In this document: positions 1 to 10,658 of the stretch, piece after piece
How the letters are laid out: each line of letters begins with the position of its first letter
Position numbering within the stretch: position 1 is the first letter of the stretch
NCBI RefSeq assembly: GCF_016920785.2
Contig: NW_024609846.1
Coordinates: 88,624,570-88,688,569 of the forward strand
Direction: 5' to 3'
Length of the DNA stretch: 64,000 bases
From: Ixodes scapularis
Lineage: Eukaryota > Arthropoda > Arachnida > Ixodida > Ixodidae
Translations under genes and position numbers: made by a program
Notes under the pieces: generated by a model
Databases searched by the model: none
Seen by the model: only the letters and a program-made list of their open reading frames with translations
Told to the model about the DNA's origin: nothing

Positions 1-473
1 GGGCTGGACTCCGTCACCCTTGAGCTGACAGGGTAATGGAAGCCAAGGTGTTCGGTGAACCAATCGCACGTCTAACTTTAATCACGTGATCACTGTCCTT
101 CCCGTAACCACGCGCAGAGAGCGGGGCAGGTGATGACTGATCCGGCGTGCGCGTAGCTCCCCCTGTACTGTCAGCTTAGGAATGAACGGATTCCTTGTCG
201 CTCAAGGACGCCGTGTCCTCTTCGCCCACAGAGGAGATTTGTGTGGGGAAAACGGGAGGGTAACTGTTCTTTCATCACGTCTCTCGCCCTTTCTGAGGGA
301 AAGAGAGGGTGCGCCATGGAGTTTAGCCGAGCGACCTTGGTAAGCAGTCCGTTCCGAGGCCGTTAGGCTCGCCCCTGCCCTGTGCTCTTCCCTTTCTCAA
401 ATACTTCCGTCTGTCTCTGCTCAAATTTGCTATCCGGGTGTCCCAATTTCCAAAACGAATGAGGTAAAGTTTG

Positions 474-521
<48 letters not shown>
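474..521. repeat. (TA)n microsatellite
   Basis: An uninterrupted run of about 24 TA dinucleotides. It creates spurious Tyr-Ile ORFs on both strands. No gene was seen in 1-470 or 522-1228; the latter has short poly-A tracts near 640 and 760. Confidence 0.95.
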
Positions 522-526
<5 letters not shown>

Positions 527-2453
527 AAACTCTAGAGCAAAAGGACAAAAAGCGACTGAGAGACACGAAGCTCGAAACACAACTTCAAGCCTACTGTCAA
601 AATTAAAAAGAGACAATAAAAATAAAATGGCTACCAACGAAAAAAAAAAAAGGGTCGATATAAATTTCAAGAATATTGCCGGCCTTGTTGGCGTTCCCTC
701 AGAGCACCATTGAAGCTAACTAGATTATGCTTAAAAATAAACAAAGACAAAAAAGCATGCGCACAAAAAAAAAAAAAAAAATTCACACAAACATGTGGGA
801 TGCGCTACATCGGTAGTCTAAAATATCAACGACATATGGGCGATCGTACGTATGTAGCATGATAGCCCCACGTGCAGAATCCCTGTGCAAGCTTCAACCA
901 GCATTGTTCCAATGACGGCATGATTACGTTACACACGCTCGCGTGCCCACTTATTGTCGCTTAATTAGAAGCAAAGTGCTCCGCCGTCACGGTGAGGACC
1001 CGGCCACCTTATCTGAGGATTCGCGTCATTCGCTCCTGATGAAACTGGCCATTTTAAGGCGGGGCAAAAGGACGGTGTGTCAGTCGTGGTCATTTCACAC
1101 GGAGCTTTTGTCATCGGGTGCTTCCGTGCACCACCCGATCGTACATACGTCATCAACATTCTGTAAAGCGGTCTCCTTCATGGAACTTCGAAGTCCACTG
1201 TAATAAGTGTTCGTGTGATCCTTTGCTGGATAAAACCAGGGTGTCGAACCGGAACCGAACCGAACCGAAAACCGGAACAGAACCGTTATTTTTAGCCAAA
1301 CCGGAACTGAACCGAACCGAAATCTTTGCCGCCATCTTGGAACTGAACCGGAACCGAACCGAAAAAAAATATAACGGTAACCGGTTCAAAACGGTTCAAG
1401 GTAATATTTCTTTTTTGTCTCTTCTGTTAGTATTACAAAATGAACATATGTGAATAAAAAATTGGCGGCTGTATTTCTATCTATGGATCAAATCGTCATA
1501 TACAGAACTGAAAAGTATGGTAAGTTGTGGGTTTTCATGACACTATGATTAACCATGTGTCACGTTGTCACGTGACGCCATGGTGTCAATACATGTTATC
1601 ACGTGACCTCGTGACGTCACGTGACTCACTGCGTCAACTCGATTTCATTTGAGAAAGTCACTATATTTATTAACATTGTTGACAGCATGACGTAACATGA
1701 CATCACGATTTCGCAACGAGAGTCACGTCACACCGTGACGTAAGCGATTTTCATAACCCCTAGTCGATCGCTCTGGTTCATGAAAATCAGCACCGCCAAA
1801 CATTCGGGTGACGGCTCATGTCAATTACTAATGATAATAGCCCAACCCTGACCATATCTGAAGCTCGGCCCAAGCTTTTGCTTTCCAAACCCTAGCCGCC
1901 TAGAGCATGACTGTGATCAACACTGGCGGTAGAGGAGATATCGACAGCTGTCTCTTTCTTTTATTTTTTCTGCATCTGCTATTAGGGGAAAACTAATGGA
2001 TGTTTCCTCAAGCTATCAACGGTGGGGTTTATTGCTTAACGCCATTTATTGAAAGTATAAGAAAAAATGTTGCAAGACCCATTTTACACTATTGAGGCAC
2101 CCAAATATTTTTTTCGTTGTTGCTGAACTGCATCCGAAAGACGTCCCTGAGAATAGAAGTACTGGAATTACTAAATACGACTTATTAATATGACGTTACA
2201 TAGAACTAAACGTTTGTACGGAAAGAATTAAAAAAATAGGATATTTTAGTGACCTCAGAGAGACAGCCGAACGTTGGCAGTCGCTGTAAGTCTCACACAA
2301 GCGTCGTTCTAAAGTTATTGCACAAGTTTCGACTCTTTCTGCACTTTGCTTAAAGGAGCTATAAAAATATTTCGATACATTACTAAATACTACTCAGGAT
2401 AACTCCCTAACGTAATAACTGCTTGAACTTGGCTTTGCTCTTTTTTCTAGGCA

Positions 2454-2747
2454 ATGGCAGTCGCCAAAAAATTCGAAAAATATGAGCATCGTTCATCTCC
2501 TCAACTCGGAGCCAGAAGCGGCCACGAGGCCTGGTGCCTATCTTATGCCGCCAACGTTAATCATGCATACCCCCGCGCTGGAATTTTAAAGGAAGAAAAC
2601 GCGTGCTCAGCTCCAGGCATTGTTAGAGTTTGGCTATCTTCATCACCGCAGTGGTTGGACACGAGCCACTACCCAAATGCCTGCCAAGACATTGAGTGTT
2701 ACGAGCCGATGTACGGTGCTCACGCAGTCCTCCTGTCCAATCCATGA
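2454..2747 (+). CDS. unrecognised 97-residue ORF inside the hAT-like element
   Basis: I do not recognise this protein. It opens with MAVAKKFEKYEH and has no visible signal peptide, zinc-binding pattern or membrane segment. Just upstream is a pyrimidine tract ending in AG (ctcttttttctag, 2441-2453), which looks like a 3' splice site, so the ORF could be an exon fragment. There is no matching donor or second exon that I can identify. It may equally be chance in a 3.8-kb element. Confidence 0.2.
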   Translation: MAVAKKFEKYEHRSSPQLGARSGHEAWCLSYAANVNHAYPRAGILKEENACSAPGIVRVWLSSSPQWLDTSHYPNACQDIECYEPMYGAHAVLLSNP

Positions 2748-3190
2748 GCCAACCTCGACTGTCGTCAGGCGGGTGGTTATGATTCTACAATAGCGACATC
2801 AAGCAAGCAGGGAAGGCAAGACTAAAAGAAATAGTCTCATTTAATCCTCGCAATTTCACCGCGACAAAGAAGCTTCTGAATTGGTGGTGGCCTGTGCGAG
2901 TATACTTGGGCCAGAGGACCAGTACGCCTCGGAAAAGTCATGAACATTCCAACCCGATGTCGTTTTACGACCTATCTAAACTTCACGTGGTGCAAAATAA
3001 AAGCAATGAAGGGTTGCGGTTAACAAGTGTCAAATAAAATTGTCGAATGAACACACACAAATGGAGGAGGCAATTCCTCAGAAATACTTTCAGCCTTTCC
3101 ACTGTGGCGACGAAGGAAGACCAGCGAAGCTGTACTGTCGTGGGAATGAAGGAATGGCCGCCCGCAAGTCGGCAAGCCCGAGGGGAAAGG

Positions 3191-3292
3191 CTGGACAGCT
3201 ACCGCTATCTATGAGCGACGGTGGCAACCAGACAACCGACAAGTCGGTTGTCTGGTTGCCGTCGTCATTTATAGATGGCGGTAGCTGTCCAG
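3191..3292. repeat. 50-bp-arm hairpin (foldback repeat)
   Basis: Arms 3191-3240 and 3243-3292 are inverted copies separated by two bases. They match at 44 of 50 positions, and all six differences are transitions. The outer ends read ctggacagct / agctgtccag. It looks like a decayed foldback MITE nested in the surrounding hAT-like element. Confidence 0.85.
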
Positions 3293-3373
3293 AGTTTAGT
3301 GTCATCATTTGTTTGCTGACGGTCACGACACTGAGGAAGCTAGCCCTTAACAGCTCTGCTCTATAAAGAAGTG

Positions 3374-3406
3374 CGCGCGTGTGTGTGTGTGTGGGGGGGG
3401 GGGGGG
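3374..3406. repeat. (GT)n followed by 14-G run
   Basis: A short GT/GC repeat runs directly into 14 consecutive G. The same GT-to-poly-G arrangement recurs at 14194-14227. Confidence 0.9.
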
Positions 3407-3580
3407 TAAGCGGGAGAGGGGGAGTTTTAAAAGCATACTGTGTTGTAAAGGTTCCTCTTCCCTGCATCTTTGGCGCAGACCAAAAAGCGTGACTCCGGAA
3501 GCTACTTTGCTTGCAAAAACGCTCTTACCAAAAAGCACGTTTCTGTCGTGCCAGACGCTCGCGCCGTTCCTAGTGAAAAT

Positions 3581-3622
3581 CGTCTGACTCGCAACTAAAG
3601 GGTTGTGGGATCGAATCCCACC
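3581..3622 (+). repeat. tRNA-like 3' half, SINE fragment
   Basis: The segment contains gggttgtgggatcgaatccc, which resembles a tRNA T-arm and RNA polymerase III B box. It is preceded by gtctgactcgcaact, an anticodon-arm-like stretch, and followed by an A-rich tail. No A box is visible upstream, so this is a partial tRNA-derived SINE rather than a tRNA gene. Confidence 0.45.
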
Positions 3623-5870
3623 AAAAAATTCTTAATTTTTTTTCGTTAAGGCGAAATAATTACTTTCAAAAGTGAAATTATTTGAGACATACGGCGACCT
3701 TTAATTCGCATTACATGTCATGTTTTAATCACTCTCATTCCACGCGTGATGTCACGTTTCACATGAGCATTGTGGGAAACTTGAAATTCTTGCGCGAGGG
3801 TATGCAGCTCTCACCCCATGAACCTATCGACCCATCAGGATTTTCCAGTCACGCCACCGACGTCAGCTTTTTTGCGACATGAGCTCCTTAACGCTGTCGA
3901 GTTAAAATCATCAGTTAGCAAAGGTGATGCTCATTTGCAAATTAAATTGACCGGCATGTTGTCAAGAACAAACCTCAACTGCCAGGCTATGCCAGTTTGT
4001 TCTGCAGAAGAAAATATTCACTTGGGCAAGCGCTATTTTGGGCCAGATTCGATCTGAGTGTGAAGGTGAGTATAGATTAGAGTGAATAATTGCGATTACT
4101 TCTTGCTGCATGATTAGTGGCACGCATGCGGTGCTGAGTGTAAATAATGTTTGGTTAAAACAACAAGCATTTGGATTGCCGCACGGTGTTTCTATAAAAG
4201 AAATAGACTGAAAGGAATTATCCTAAAACTTTTGTAACATTCTGAAAATTTCATTGCTTTTAGCTCAGTTGTGTCGTCATCATATAAATATATATTGTGG
4301 AGTGTATTTTGTAAACCTTATTTCATAAGTAGCATGAGCACCGAGGTGCTCATTTCATAATTTTATGGGATGTAATTAGTTCCGTAGTTCAAGGACAGAA
4401 TCGCGATTTCATTTTTAACACTGCGACACAAATTTGTACCAACCACGGGTATTTTAGGCGACCTACCACACTTTGCGACACCATTTTATACCGTGTAAAT
4501 AGATCAGCTTGAACTTTAGAATTTTACTTAAACACGAAGAAAGCACAATAAAATACAGTATAGTTCTAAATTTGAAGATGATGTATCTACATTTGTGTAC
4601 CAACCAGCTCAACTTTTTACACTTGTACTTAAACATTTTGATTCAGGTAAAATATATGTTACTGGTAAACAAAGGGATGTTGAGTCGTATGAACACGACG
4701 TTATGTACGTTAATGTAGATTTTATTCCACTCTTGCGTCAAAATTAAATAACTGAATTTCATATTTTGGTACCTAAAACAAAAGTAAATTGGACAGACGA
4801 TCGAAGAAACTATATAGCTTATCGTTTCCCGGCGCAAATAGTGTATATTGCAGGAACAACGCGAAAAATATATTCTCAATTTAGCGGTTCAAACCGGTTC
4901 GAACCGGTTCGAACCGGTTTGAACCGATATTTTTCCTCCCCGGAACTGAACCGGAACCGAACCGAAAGCCGTGAACCCGAACCCGAACCGAACCGATAAA
5001 AATTTCGGTTCGACACTCTGGATAAAACACAGATTCCGGGGAAGTAGGAATCCAGAAAAGCGGCAGAAAGTGTAAATGAGTATGACGGTTGCATGAGTGC
5101 GTCGTCACTCGTTTCATCAAATAAGGAATTCAGGTTCATTTGGGGTGAGGTATAATAAAGTGTGTATATATGTTCGTTTTCTTTTTTTTTTTTTTTTCAA
5201 AATAAAATTTAGTTGTTTGTAGCGCTCCGAGTGTGCACGCCTACTTCTTTGTGCTCATTTCTTTTGCGCCTTTAAGTATAAGATTTTGCACCTAACTCAC
5301 TTCTGGTTAGACTCGAAATCGAAACCAACATTGTCGTCTGCTATCAGTGCCTTGACGCCATGTTGGAGGCATTCTGCGTCTTATTGTGGCAGCGGTAGTG
5401 CCGTAGTCAGAGAGCCGTCTTTTTATAATCACATTTCAGAATATATTTTTCCCTAGTCAATTGCAAAGACGTTCCTCATCTGACACGAAATGTTGTCCAT
5501 AAACCCGTAGTTGGGGTACGAAGCTTGTCTAACATAATAATCTAGAGCGAAAGTTCCATGCATTTGGCCACGACGGAATGGCGAGGCATAGACGCGTGGA
5601 CGTAACGGCGGCCCTAGTTGGCGGTCCCGATAAACCCATTTTGGTTCAGGCGCCTTAATATGCACAAAGAAACAGCAAAACATATATAATTTTTGTACCA
5701 CGCTATTTTCTCTTTTACTTTGCAGATATACACCTGAATCGCGCGTTGACAAAATTAAACAATGTTTACAAGCGCTCGAGCAACTTCAACTTCTGGAGGC
5801 AAAGCTAACACGCCTAAACCAGCCTATTTAAGCATGCTTTCAGTAATAAGCTAAAGGTATTTCCAGACTA

Positions 5871-6025
5871 AAGCGTGTTTCACATGCAGCGGTTTTGGCC
5901 CTAGAGCGGCGCGATTTCTGCCGTCCCGGCGCTTTGGCCAGCACCAGCGGTTGAGCGGCACGAGCGCCGCGACGGCAGAAATCGCGCCGCTCTAGGGCCG
6001 AAATCGCTGCATGTGAAACACGCTT
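5871..6025. mobile_element. foldback MITE, 155 bp
   Basis: The element is almost entirely inverted repeat. Arms of about 63 bp begin aagcgtgtttcacatgcagc and end with its complement at 6025, with only a few mismatches. No clean target-site duplication was found (flanks acta / acca), so I do not assign a superfamily. No gene is visible between 5029 and 5870 beyond a poly-T tract near 5180. Confidence 0.8.
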
Positions 6026-6370
6026 ACCACTGACCATTATATGCCACTGCGTTCTTGCAATTTCGATGAGTAGATTCTGCATAACCTTTATGTGCGCGTT
6101 TAGCGTGACATAAGAACATTGAAAAAGCAGGTTCAAAACTTCGATCCACGAAGTTCCTTCGGCGTGGCGCAAGGGTACTCCGGCAAGTTTTATGCTATCA
6201 GCTCCACTCAATATCGGTGACCTAAATTTTGGTCCCAAATCGTCGCTTCGCCTGTTATGGCTTATCTGTCGACACCTTTGTATGGTAAGGGGTACCAGTC
6301 CTCCTAAAAATGGTGCAATGTCCATCGTGCCCGCACTTTATCCCAGCCTGTCTATAGTCAAAAAAATAAA

Positions 6371-6415
6371 TAAGCTTTTGTCGGTGAGCTTTTGTCCGGT
6401 GAGCTTTTGTCCGGC
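6371..6415. repeat. short tandem repeat, three copies
   Basis: Three consecutive near-identical copies of gagcttttgtccggt, about 15 bp each. The flanking 6030-7400 holds no gene that I can support. Confidence 0.7.
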
Positions 6416-7413
6416 TACCTAGTGAGCTCGTGCACAAATAGAAACTCAGTGCAACGTCAATTGCTTTCTCATTGAAACGCGGTTAATTAATCTTAATTCT
6501 TTTTTTTTACTCGCCTTGCAATTTTTTTACATCTCTTTTAAGCATCTCTGATTGTTCTTCCCCACCATGGCAATCCCGTCGCTTTTGCTTTATGACATAC
6601 CGCCCCCGACTACGTAATCTTTCAGGATTTTCATGATAAAATATATACCTAAACGTTAAGCTGGGGTCACACTGCTCATAAATCCTACGAAGGACGGTCT
6701 GCAGACAGGTTCGAACGCGAGTCACCGCGATCGAGGTCCATTCTTCGAATGCTGCAGGGCAATGAGTTCAAGAAGAAACATGGCACGCGGCATTCGAAAC
6801 ACGGTTCTCGCGCTGACTCGATCGTGTCTGTCAGACTGTCTTTTGTATGAGGTGTAAGCGGTGTGATCCGGGTTTCAATTTAGAATTCTGTCGGGCCTTT
6901 GGATCAAAAAGGAGCAAATCCTATTCCGTAGTTCTCCTCATTTGTATTGTATCCAAACGTTTGCTTAGTAGACTTTTTCTTTGCAAATTACCTAGATCGG
7001 ACGCACAGATGATTCGGAGTGCACAGAATGTGTAATATGTGCGATAGGCTTAGTTTCCCTCGTAGGAATAGTTTTCTACTTCTTTTTTTTTTTTTTTTTT
7101 GACCACCTCAGACACCACACATCAAGTGTACTCCCAATTTATCCGTGGGATCATGGTAAGTTTATTTTTTCTTCTGTTGGCTGGGGTGCAGAAAAAACTG
7201 AGCTTCTGCCTCTTGCCTTTCACTGTGAGGGCTGATAAAGTCGGAAGTAGCAGTACGCAACGAAATGAAGCTCCTGACCTCGCCGCGTGAAAACACTGCG
7301 CCAGTCATCCTAGAGGGGAGCCAAGAGGCTTCTATGCAAACAGGGCTTGTGCCCGTGCCCTTTTGGGCAAGCACATAGAATACAAAGATGTTGAGACAAT
7401 TTAGGAGCCCCGT

Positions 7414-7458
7414 GTATTATAGCGAAAGCTAGAGCTACTCTAGCTTTCGCTATAATAC
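7414..7458. repeat. perfect 21-bp-arm hairpin
   Basis: Arms 7414-7434 and 7438-7458 are perfect inverted copies around a three-base loop (cta); the core is tatagcgaaagctagag. It is probably a collapsed MITE. Confidence 0.85.
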
Positions 7459-7779
7459 TCAAGTTCATAGCACTGCAAGAGGATCTGGACGCACGAGAGC
7501 TCATGCAGCGGGATTACGTTGTTTCGCTTTTCCAGACTTCACTCTGTTGTGACAATCGCTCGCTCGCTCGCTCAAAATGTGTGTTAAAAAAAGAAAGGTT
7601 TTTAGGCCGCGGTGGAAGCAACACATTTTTCCTCCACCGTGCTCCACGCCAGACTCGTCAAACCAAGAGATCTACAAACAGAAAGGAGCGAAACCAGGGC
7701 GCGCCATCTATCGGTTTTTTTTCCAACGAATTCCCGCGTCGACGAAGGAGCCACGCGTGCACTGATCGCTCTAATCCCC

Positions 7780-7975
7780 ACCCCCGTTATCGGCCCTTAC
7801 GCTTCCCTTAGTCTTGCCGCCGTGCCCGGCCTTCCCCCCTCTTTCGGCCTCGACACCTCTCCCGGCCCTTTCGCAGTGGTCGGCCTAGCCCCCGCACTCG
7901 GCAGTTCCGGCTCGCTCGGCCCTAATCCACGCTCGGCCCTTCCGCGAGGGTCGGCCCAGGGGGGATGCTGCCATG
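7780..7975. other. GC-rich cggcct-repeated segment
   Basis: The motif cggcc(c/t)t recurs about ten times in roughly 200 bp. Proline- and glycine-rich ORFs here come from composition. No gene is supported. Confidence 0.5.
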
Positions 7976-8005
7976 CGTGTTTTAGGACAATCGTGTCGCC
8001 AGTTA

Positions 8006-8187
8006 AGGCTCGTTCACACTCTTGCAACCGAGTACGACCGAGAGAGACCAGACCGGTTTTTAAGCCTCTTGCGACCTCTTAAAACCGGGTGGGCTGCTGC
8101 GGAGTTGGTCCTAAGAAGTCGTAAGAGGCTTAAAAACCGGTCTGGTCTCTCTCGGTCGTACTGGGTTGTAAGAGTGTGAACGGGCCT
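8006..8187. mobile_element. PIF/Harbinger-like MITE, 182 bp
   Basis: Inverted repeats of about 75-80 bp start AGGCTCGTTCACACTC on the left and AGGCCCGTTCACACTC on the right end read inwards. A 3-bp TTA duplication flanks the element (8003-8005 and 8188-8190). The 3-bp TWA-type duplication and GGC(C/T)CGTTCACAC termini fit PIF/Harbinger. There is no coding capacity, so it would need a transposase in trans. Confidence 0.82.
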
Positions 8188-8546
8188 TTAGGGTCACGTG
8201 ACTACAGTCTCAAAGCTGGCGATAAGGCAGAGCACGGAACCTGACTAAAAGCCCAAGGCCACGCATAACATCCACTGCATTATCAACCTTGAGCACAAGT
8301 GACAAATCCTTCCGTTGTGTTCATTGTTGAGATGGCCCTGAAGATTAGCCTTTGTAAGCGCACCCCCCGTTCTCTTTTGCTTCCTTTCTACTTCTTTCTT
8401 TTTCTCTCTCTCTCTCTCTCTAAGCTGAAGGCGTAGTACAGGGTGCGTATTCGCCGGACCAATGAACCGTATACTTTTTAACGCTTGATTCCTCTCTCTT
8501 TGCGCGGGTAACGGCAGAAGCGTGATCACGTGGTTTGACGGATGAC

Positions 8547-8608
8547 GCATTAGCCGTTGACAAACCCGGAACGCCTGCGAAGACCGGGTTTGTCAACGCG
8601 GGTGATGC
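8547..8608. repeat. imperfect hairpin with 14-bp perfect core
   Basis: gttgacaaacccgg (8556-8569) is mirrored at 8584-8597, with weaker complementarity extending outwards to gcat / atgc. No flanking duplication was identified. A (CT)n run lies just upstream at 8403-8422. Confidence 0.7.
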
Positions 8609-9519
8609 GGCCTGCGGCCTGCTGTGGATTTCGCCACTGTGGTAAATGTGGTAGATCTAGTTCTAGAGTTCCGATCACCAGCAGCGCATTTTGTCTAAGT
8701 GCCAAGTGCGATCTTCAACATGCGGATTGCCAAGACCATGGATATTCTTTCGGCAGCGCCTACACACCCGTGATCTTCCTTTGATGTGGGAATACATGTG
8801 CCCACTAGCTTCGACGGTTTGACGGACCGAAGACACGACGGACCGCCTTCTCTTTCATGTGAGTGACAAGGAGAGGCCCTCCTGACCATTTGGGATAGGT
8901 ATTCTTGCTACGCAATGTACGTTTTGTCACTATCCGATGAGTTTGAACCGTGTCGAACTCTGTGCCAAAAATCTCCGACGAGTTCAACATGTAATTCACA
9001 GCGATCAGCCCGAAAGGCACTGTACAGCGCTATTTGTAAGTGCTTTTTGCGCCCTCAAGTCAAAAATTAAAAAGTTAATGAAAACATTTTAGTTAATTTG
9101 CTAATTACCTAATTTCACGTATCTTCTAGAGGCCACCATGGCCATTAACACTTCCCCAGGGCTCAAATTACTCTATTTCAAGTTTCCTTTTTGAAAATGT
9201 GGTGCAACAAAAAAAAAAAGAAAACACCCTGTATACGTCCCTAGTGTAAAATAGACTTGCTAATGGAGCAGCAATTTGAAGACACTTCACTTTTTCATTA
9301 CCATGCAAAGTCTAGGCTTCTATGAAAGCTGCAGGCAGAAGCTGGTAGCTTGGCGTTGATTGAAGAGTTTGGCCGGGCCAGCTGTATTGGTGGCGCAAGC
9401 TTACAAAGGTTACAGCCTCTATCGTCCATCGTCCATGATCTCCCACCCTTTTTGCTTCCAACGTATCATGCCCGTTTTTCCTACTTATCAAGCAAGTGAG
9501 CCTGTGAATGGGGCATGTG

Positions 9520-10566
9520 CAGTGGCGTCGGAACAGGGGGGGCAGGGGGGGCGACCGCCCCCCCAGAGAGTTTTTAGTAATGGCGGCTCGCGAGCTCGAT
9601 ATTTCGCAAATTTCTCAGAGTGCGATTTTTAAGATATTTCGCGGGCATGAATTTCTCGCATTACGAGTGGCATGATGATATTCATCATCATGGGATTAGT
9701 TATTCGAGGGCTCAATTATTTGCGGCCCTCCAAGAAGGTTCGCACAGAGCAGCGAGCCCTGTCAACCAGCGTTTCTAGTCGCGGAGACAGGCCTTCGGAA
9801 GCAGTTCTACGAAGCATTAATTTGTGTTCGCGCCGAGCTTGCAAGACGATTCAAGCAACCGGGCATGCAGAGTCTCGCACAACTAGAGCAAAAAATTTTG
9901 TGCGCTATTCAAGAGAAGCCACAAACTGCAGAAGAACTTGAAAGGAAGTTAGAATCCCACGCTACTGATTTTCACCCGGAAAGCCGTTAAAGGCAGCTGA
10001 ACATGGTTCACTCGGTCAGATCGGCTCCGTACCCGAGTTGTGCCGTGCTCTGGGCGGACAAGTCCCAGAGGTCAAGAGGATGATGACTGAGGTGATGCGC
10101 CTTGCGGCACTTAAAATGACTGTGCCAGCGTCAGCGGCATCAGCTGAACGAAGTTTCAGCGCACTTCGGCGTATCAAGAATTACCTCAGAGCTACCATGT
10201 CACAAAAGCGACTGACTCAGGTAATGCTGCTGCACGTAAATAGTGAGCGAGCAGCAAAACTTGATCTGAACTCTATCATCAGAGAGTTCGTGTCAAGGAC
10301 GGCTGAACGACGAACCGTTTTCGGGCACCAGTGAGCTCTTTCTTATTTCACGCTGTTTGAAGACGTCAACATGGGAGAAAAACAAGATCACCACATTCCA
10401 AAAGAGGAAGGACATATATTCGTTCTAAATAAACGTTTTTTGAGCGTTTCGATTTTATATATCCATACTGTTCTAGATGCTTCATCCCTTCCCCCCCCCC
10501 CCACCCCCCCCCACCCCACCCCAATTCCGTTGCCCCCCCACCTCAGAAATACTTCCGACGCCACTG
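9520..10566 (+). mobile_element. hAT transposon, internally deleted, 1047 bp
   Basis: Both ends carry the 14-bp terminal inverted repeat CAGTGGCGTCGGAA without mismatch. A perfect 8-bp duplication ggcatgtg lies at 9512-9519 and 10567-10574, diagnostic of hAT. Just inside the left end is a G-rich stretch (9534-9570), and just inside the right end a C-rich stretch (10489-10540). The interior keeps only the distal part of a transposase gene, so most of the coding region has been lost. Confidence 0.92.
9828..10334 (+). pseudogene. hAT transposase, C-terminal remnant
   Basis: Two segments in different frames resemble the distal part of a hAT (zinc-finger MYM-type-1-like) transposase. Segment one (about 9836-9990) reads ELARRFKQPGMQSLAQLE and then meets a stop. 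Segment two (10038-10334) contains the hAT C-terminal dimerisation block, with ASAERSFSALRRIKNYLR and LTQVMLLHVNSERA. In the family this block supports oligomerisation and contains the last catalytic Glu region of the RNase H-like fold. The frameshift, the stop and the missing N-terminal zinc finger make it non-functional. Recognition comes from motif memory, not alignment. Confidence 0.75.
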
Positions 10567-10631
10567 GGCATGTGCTCCCCAGTTGAGTAGTGGGGAGCTG
10601 CACAACTGGAGATTTTAATAGATGCTAACTT

Positions 10632-10658
10632 GTCATCTCTCTCTCTCTCTCTCTCTCA
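10632..10658. repeat. (CT)n microsatellite
   Basis: A run of about 12 CT dinucleotides. The following 10660-11900 contains no gene that I recognise; 10900-11260 repeats ctgtaga/tctacag-type words loosely, ending ttttttgtaagggta, and may be an unclassified MITE. Confidence 0.85.

Larger units (their letters stand above)
1237..5020. mobile_element. hAT-like DNA transposon, 3.8 kb, non-autonomous
   Basis: The ends are terminal inverted repeats: CAGGGTGTCGAACCG on the left and, read inwards from the right end, CAGAGTGTCGAACCG (14 of 15 match). They are flanked by a perfect 8-bp duplication gataaaac (1229-1236 and 5021-5028). An 8-bp duplication with CAG-starting termini is the hAT superfamily signature. 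Both ends carry subterminal repeats built on aaccggaaccgaaccg (1243-1362 and about 4883-5015), probably transposase-binding sites. No transposase domain is recognisable inside, so this is probably a deletion derivative or a composite. It contains a 50-bp-armed hairpin (3191-3292), a GT/G run and a tRNA-like fragment. The boundaries are strongly supported; the superfamily is inferred from the duplication length and terminal sequence. Confidence 0.85.

Noticed and set aside
323..713. ORFs rich in Tyr-Ile on both strands
   Set aside because: They translate the (TA)n microsatellite; no other support.
7503..8082. Long overlapping ORFs near 7.5-8.1 kb
   Set aside because: Compositional (cggcct repeats, CpG-rich); frames overlap with no domain and no consistent codon pattern.
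9214..9236. acaccctgtata as a mariner-type right terminus
   Set aside because: Suggestive sequence, but no matching left end or TA pair was found upstream.
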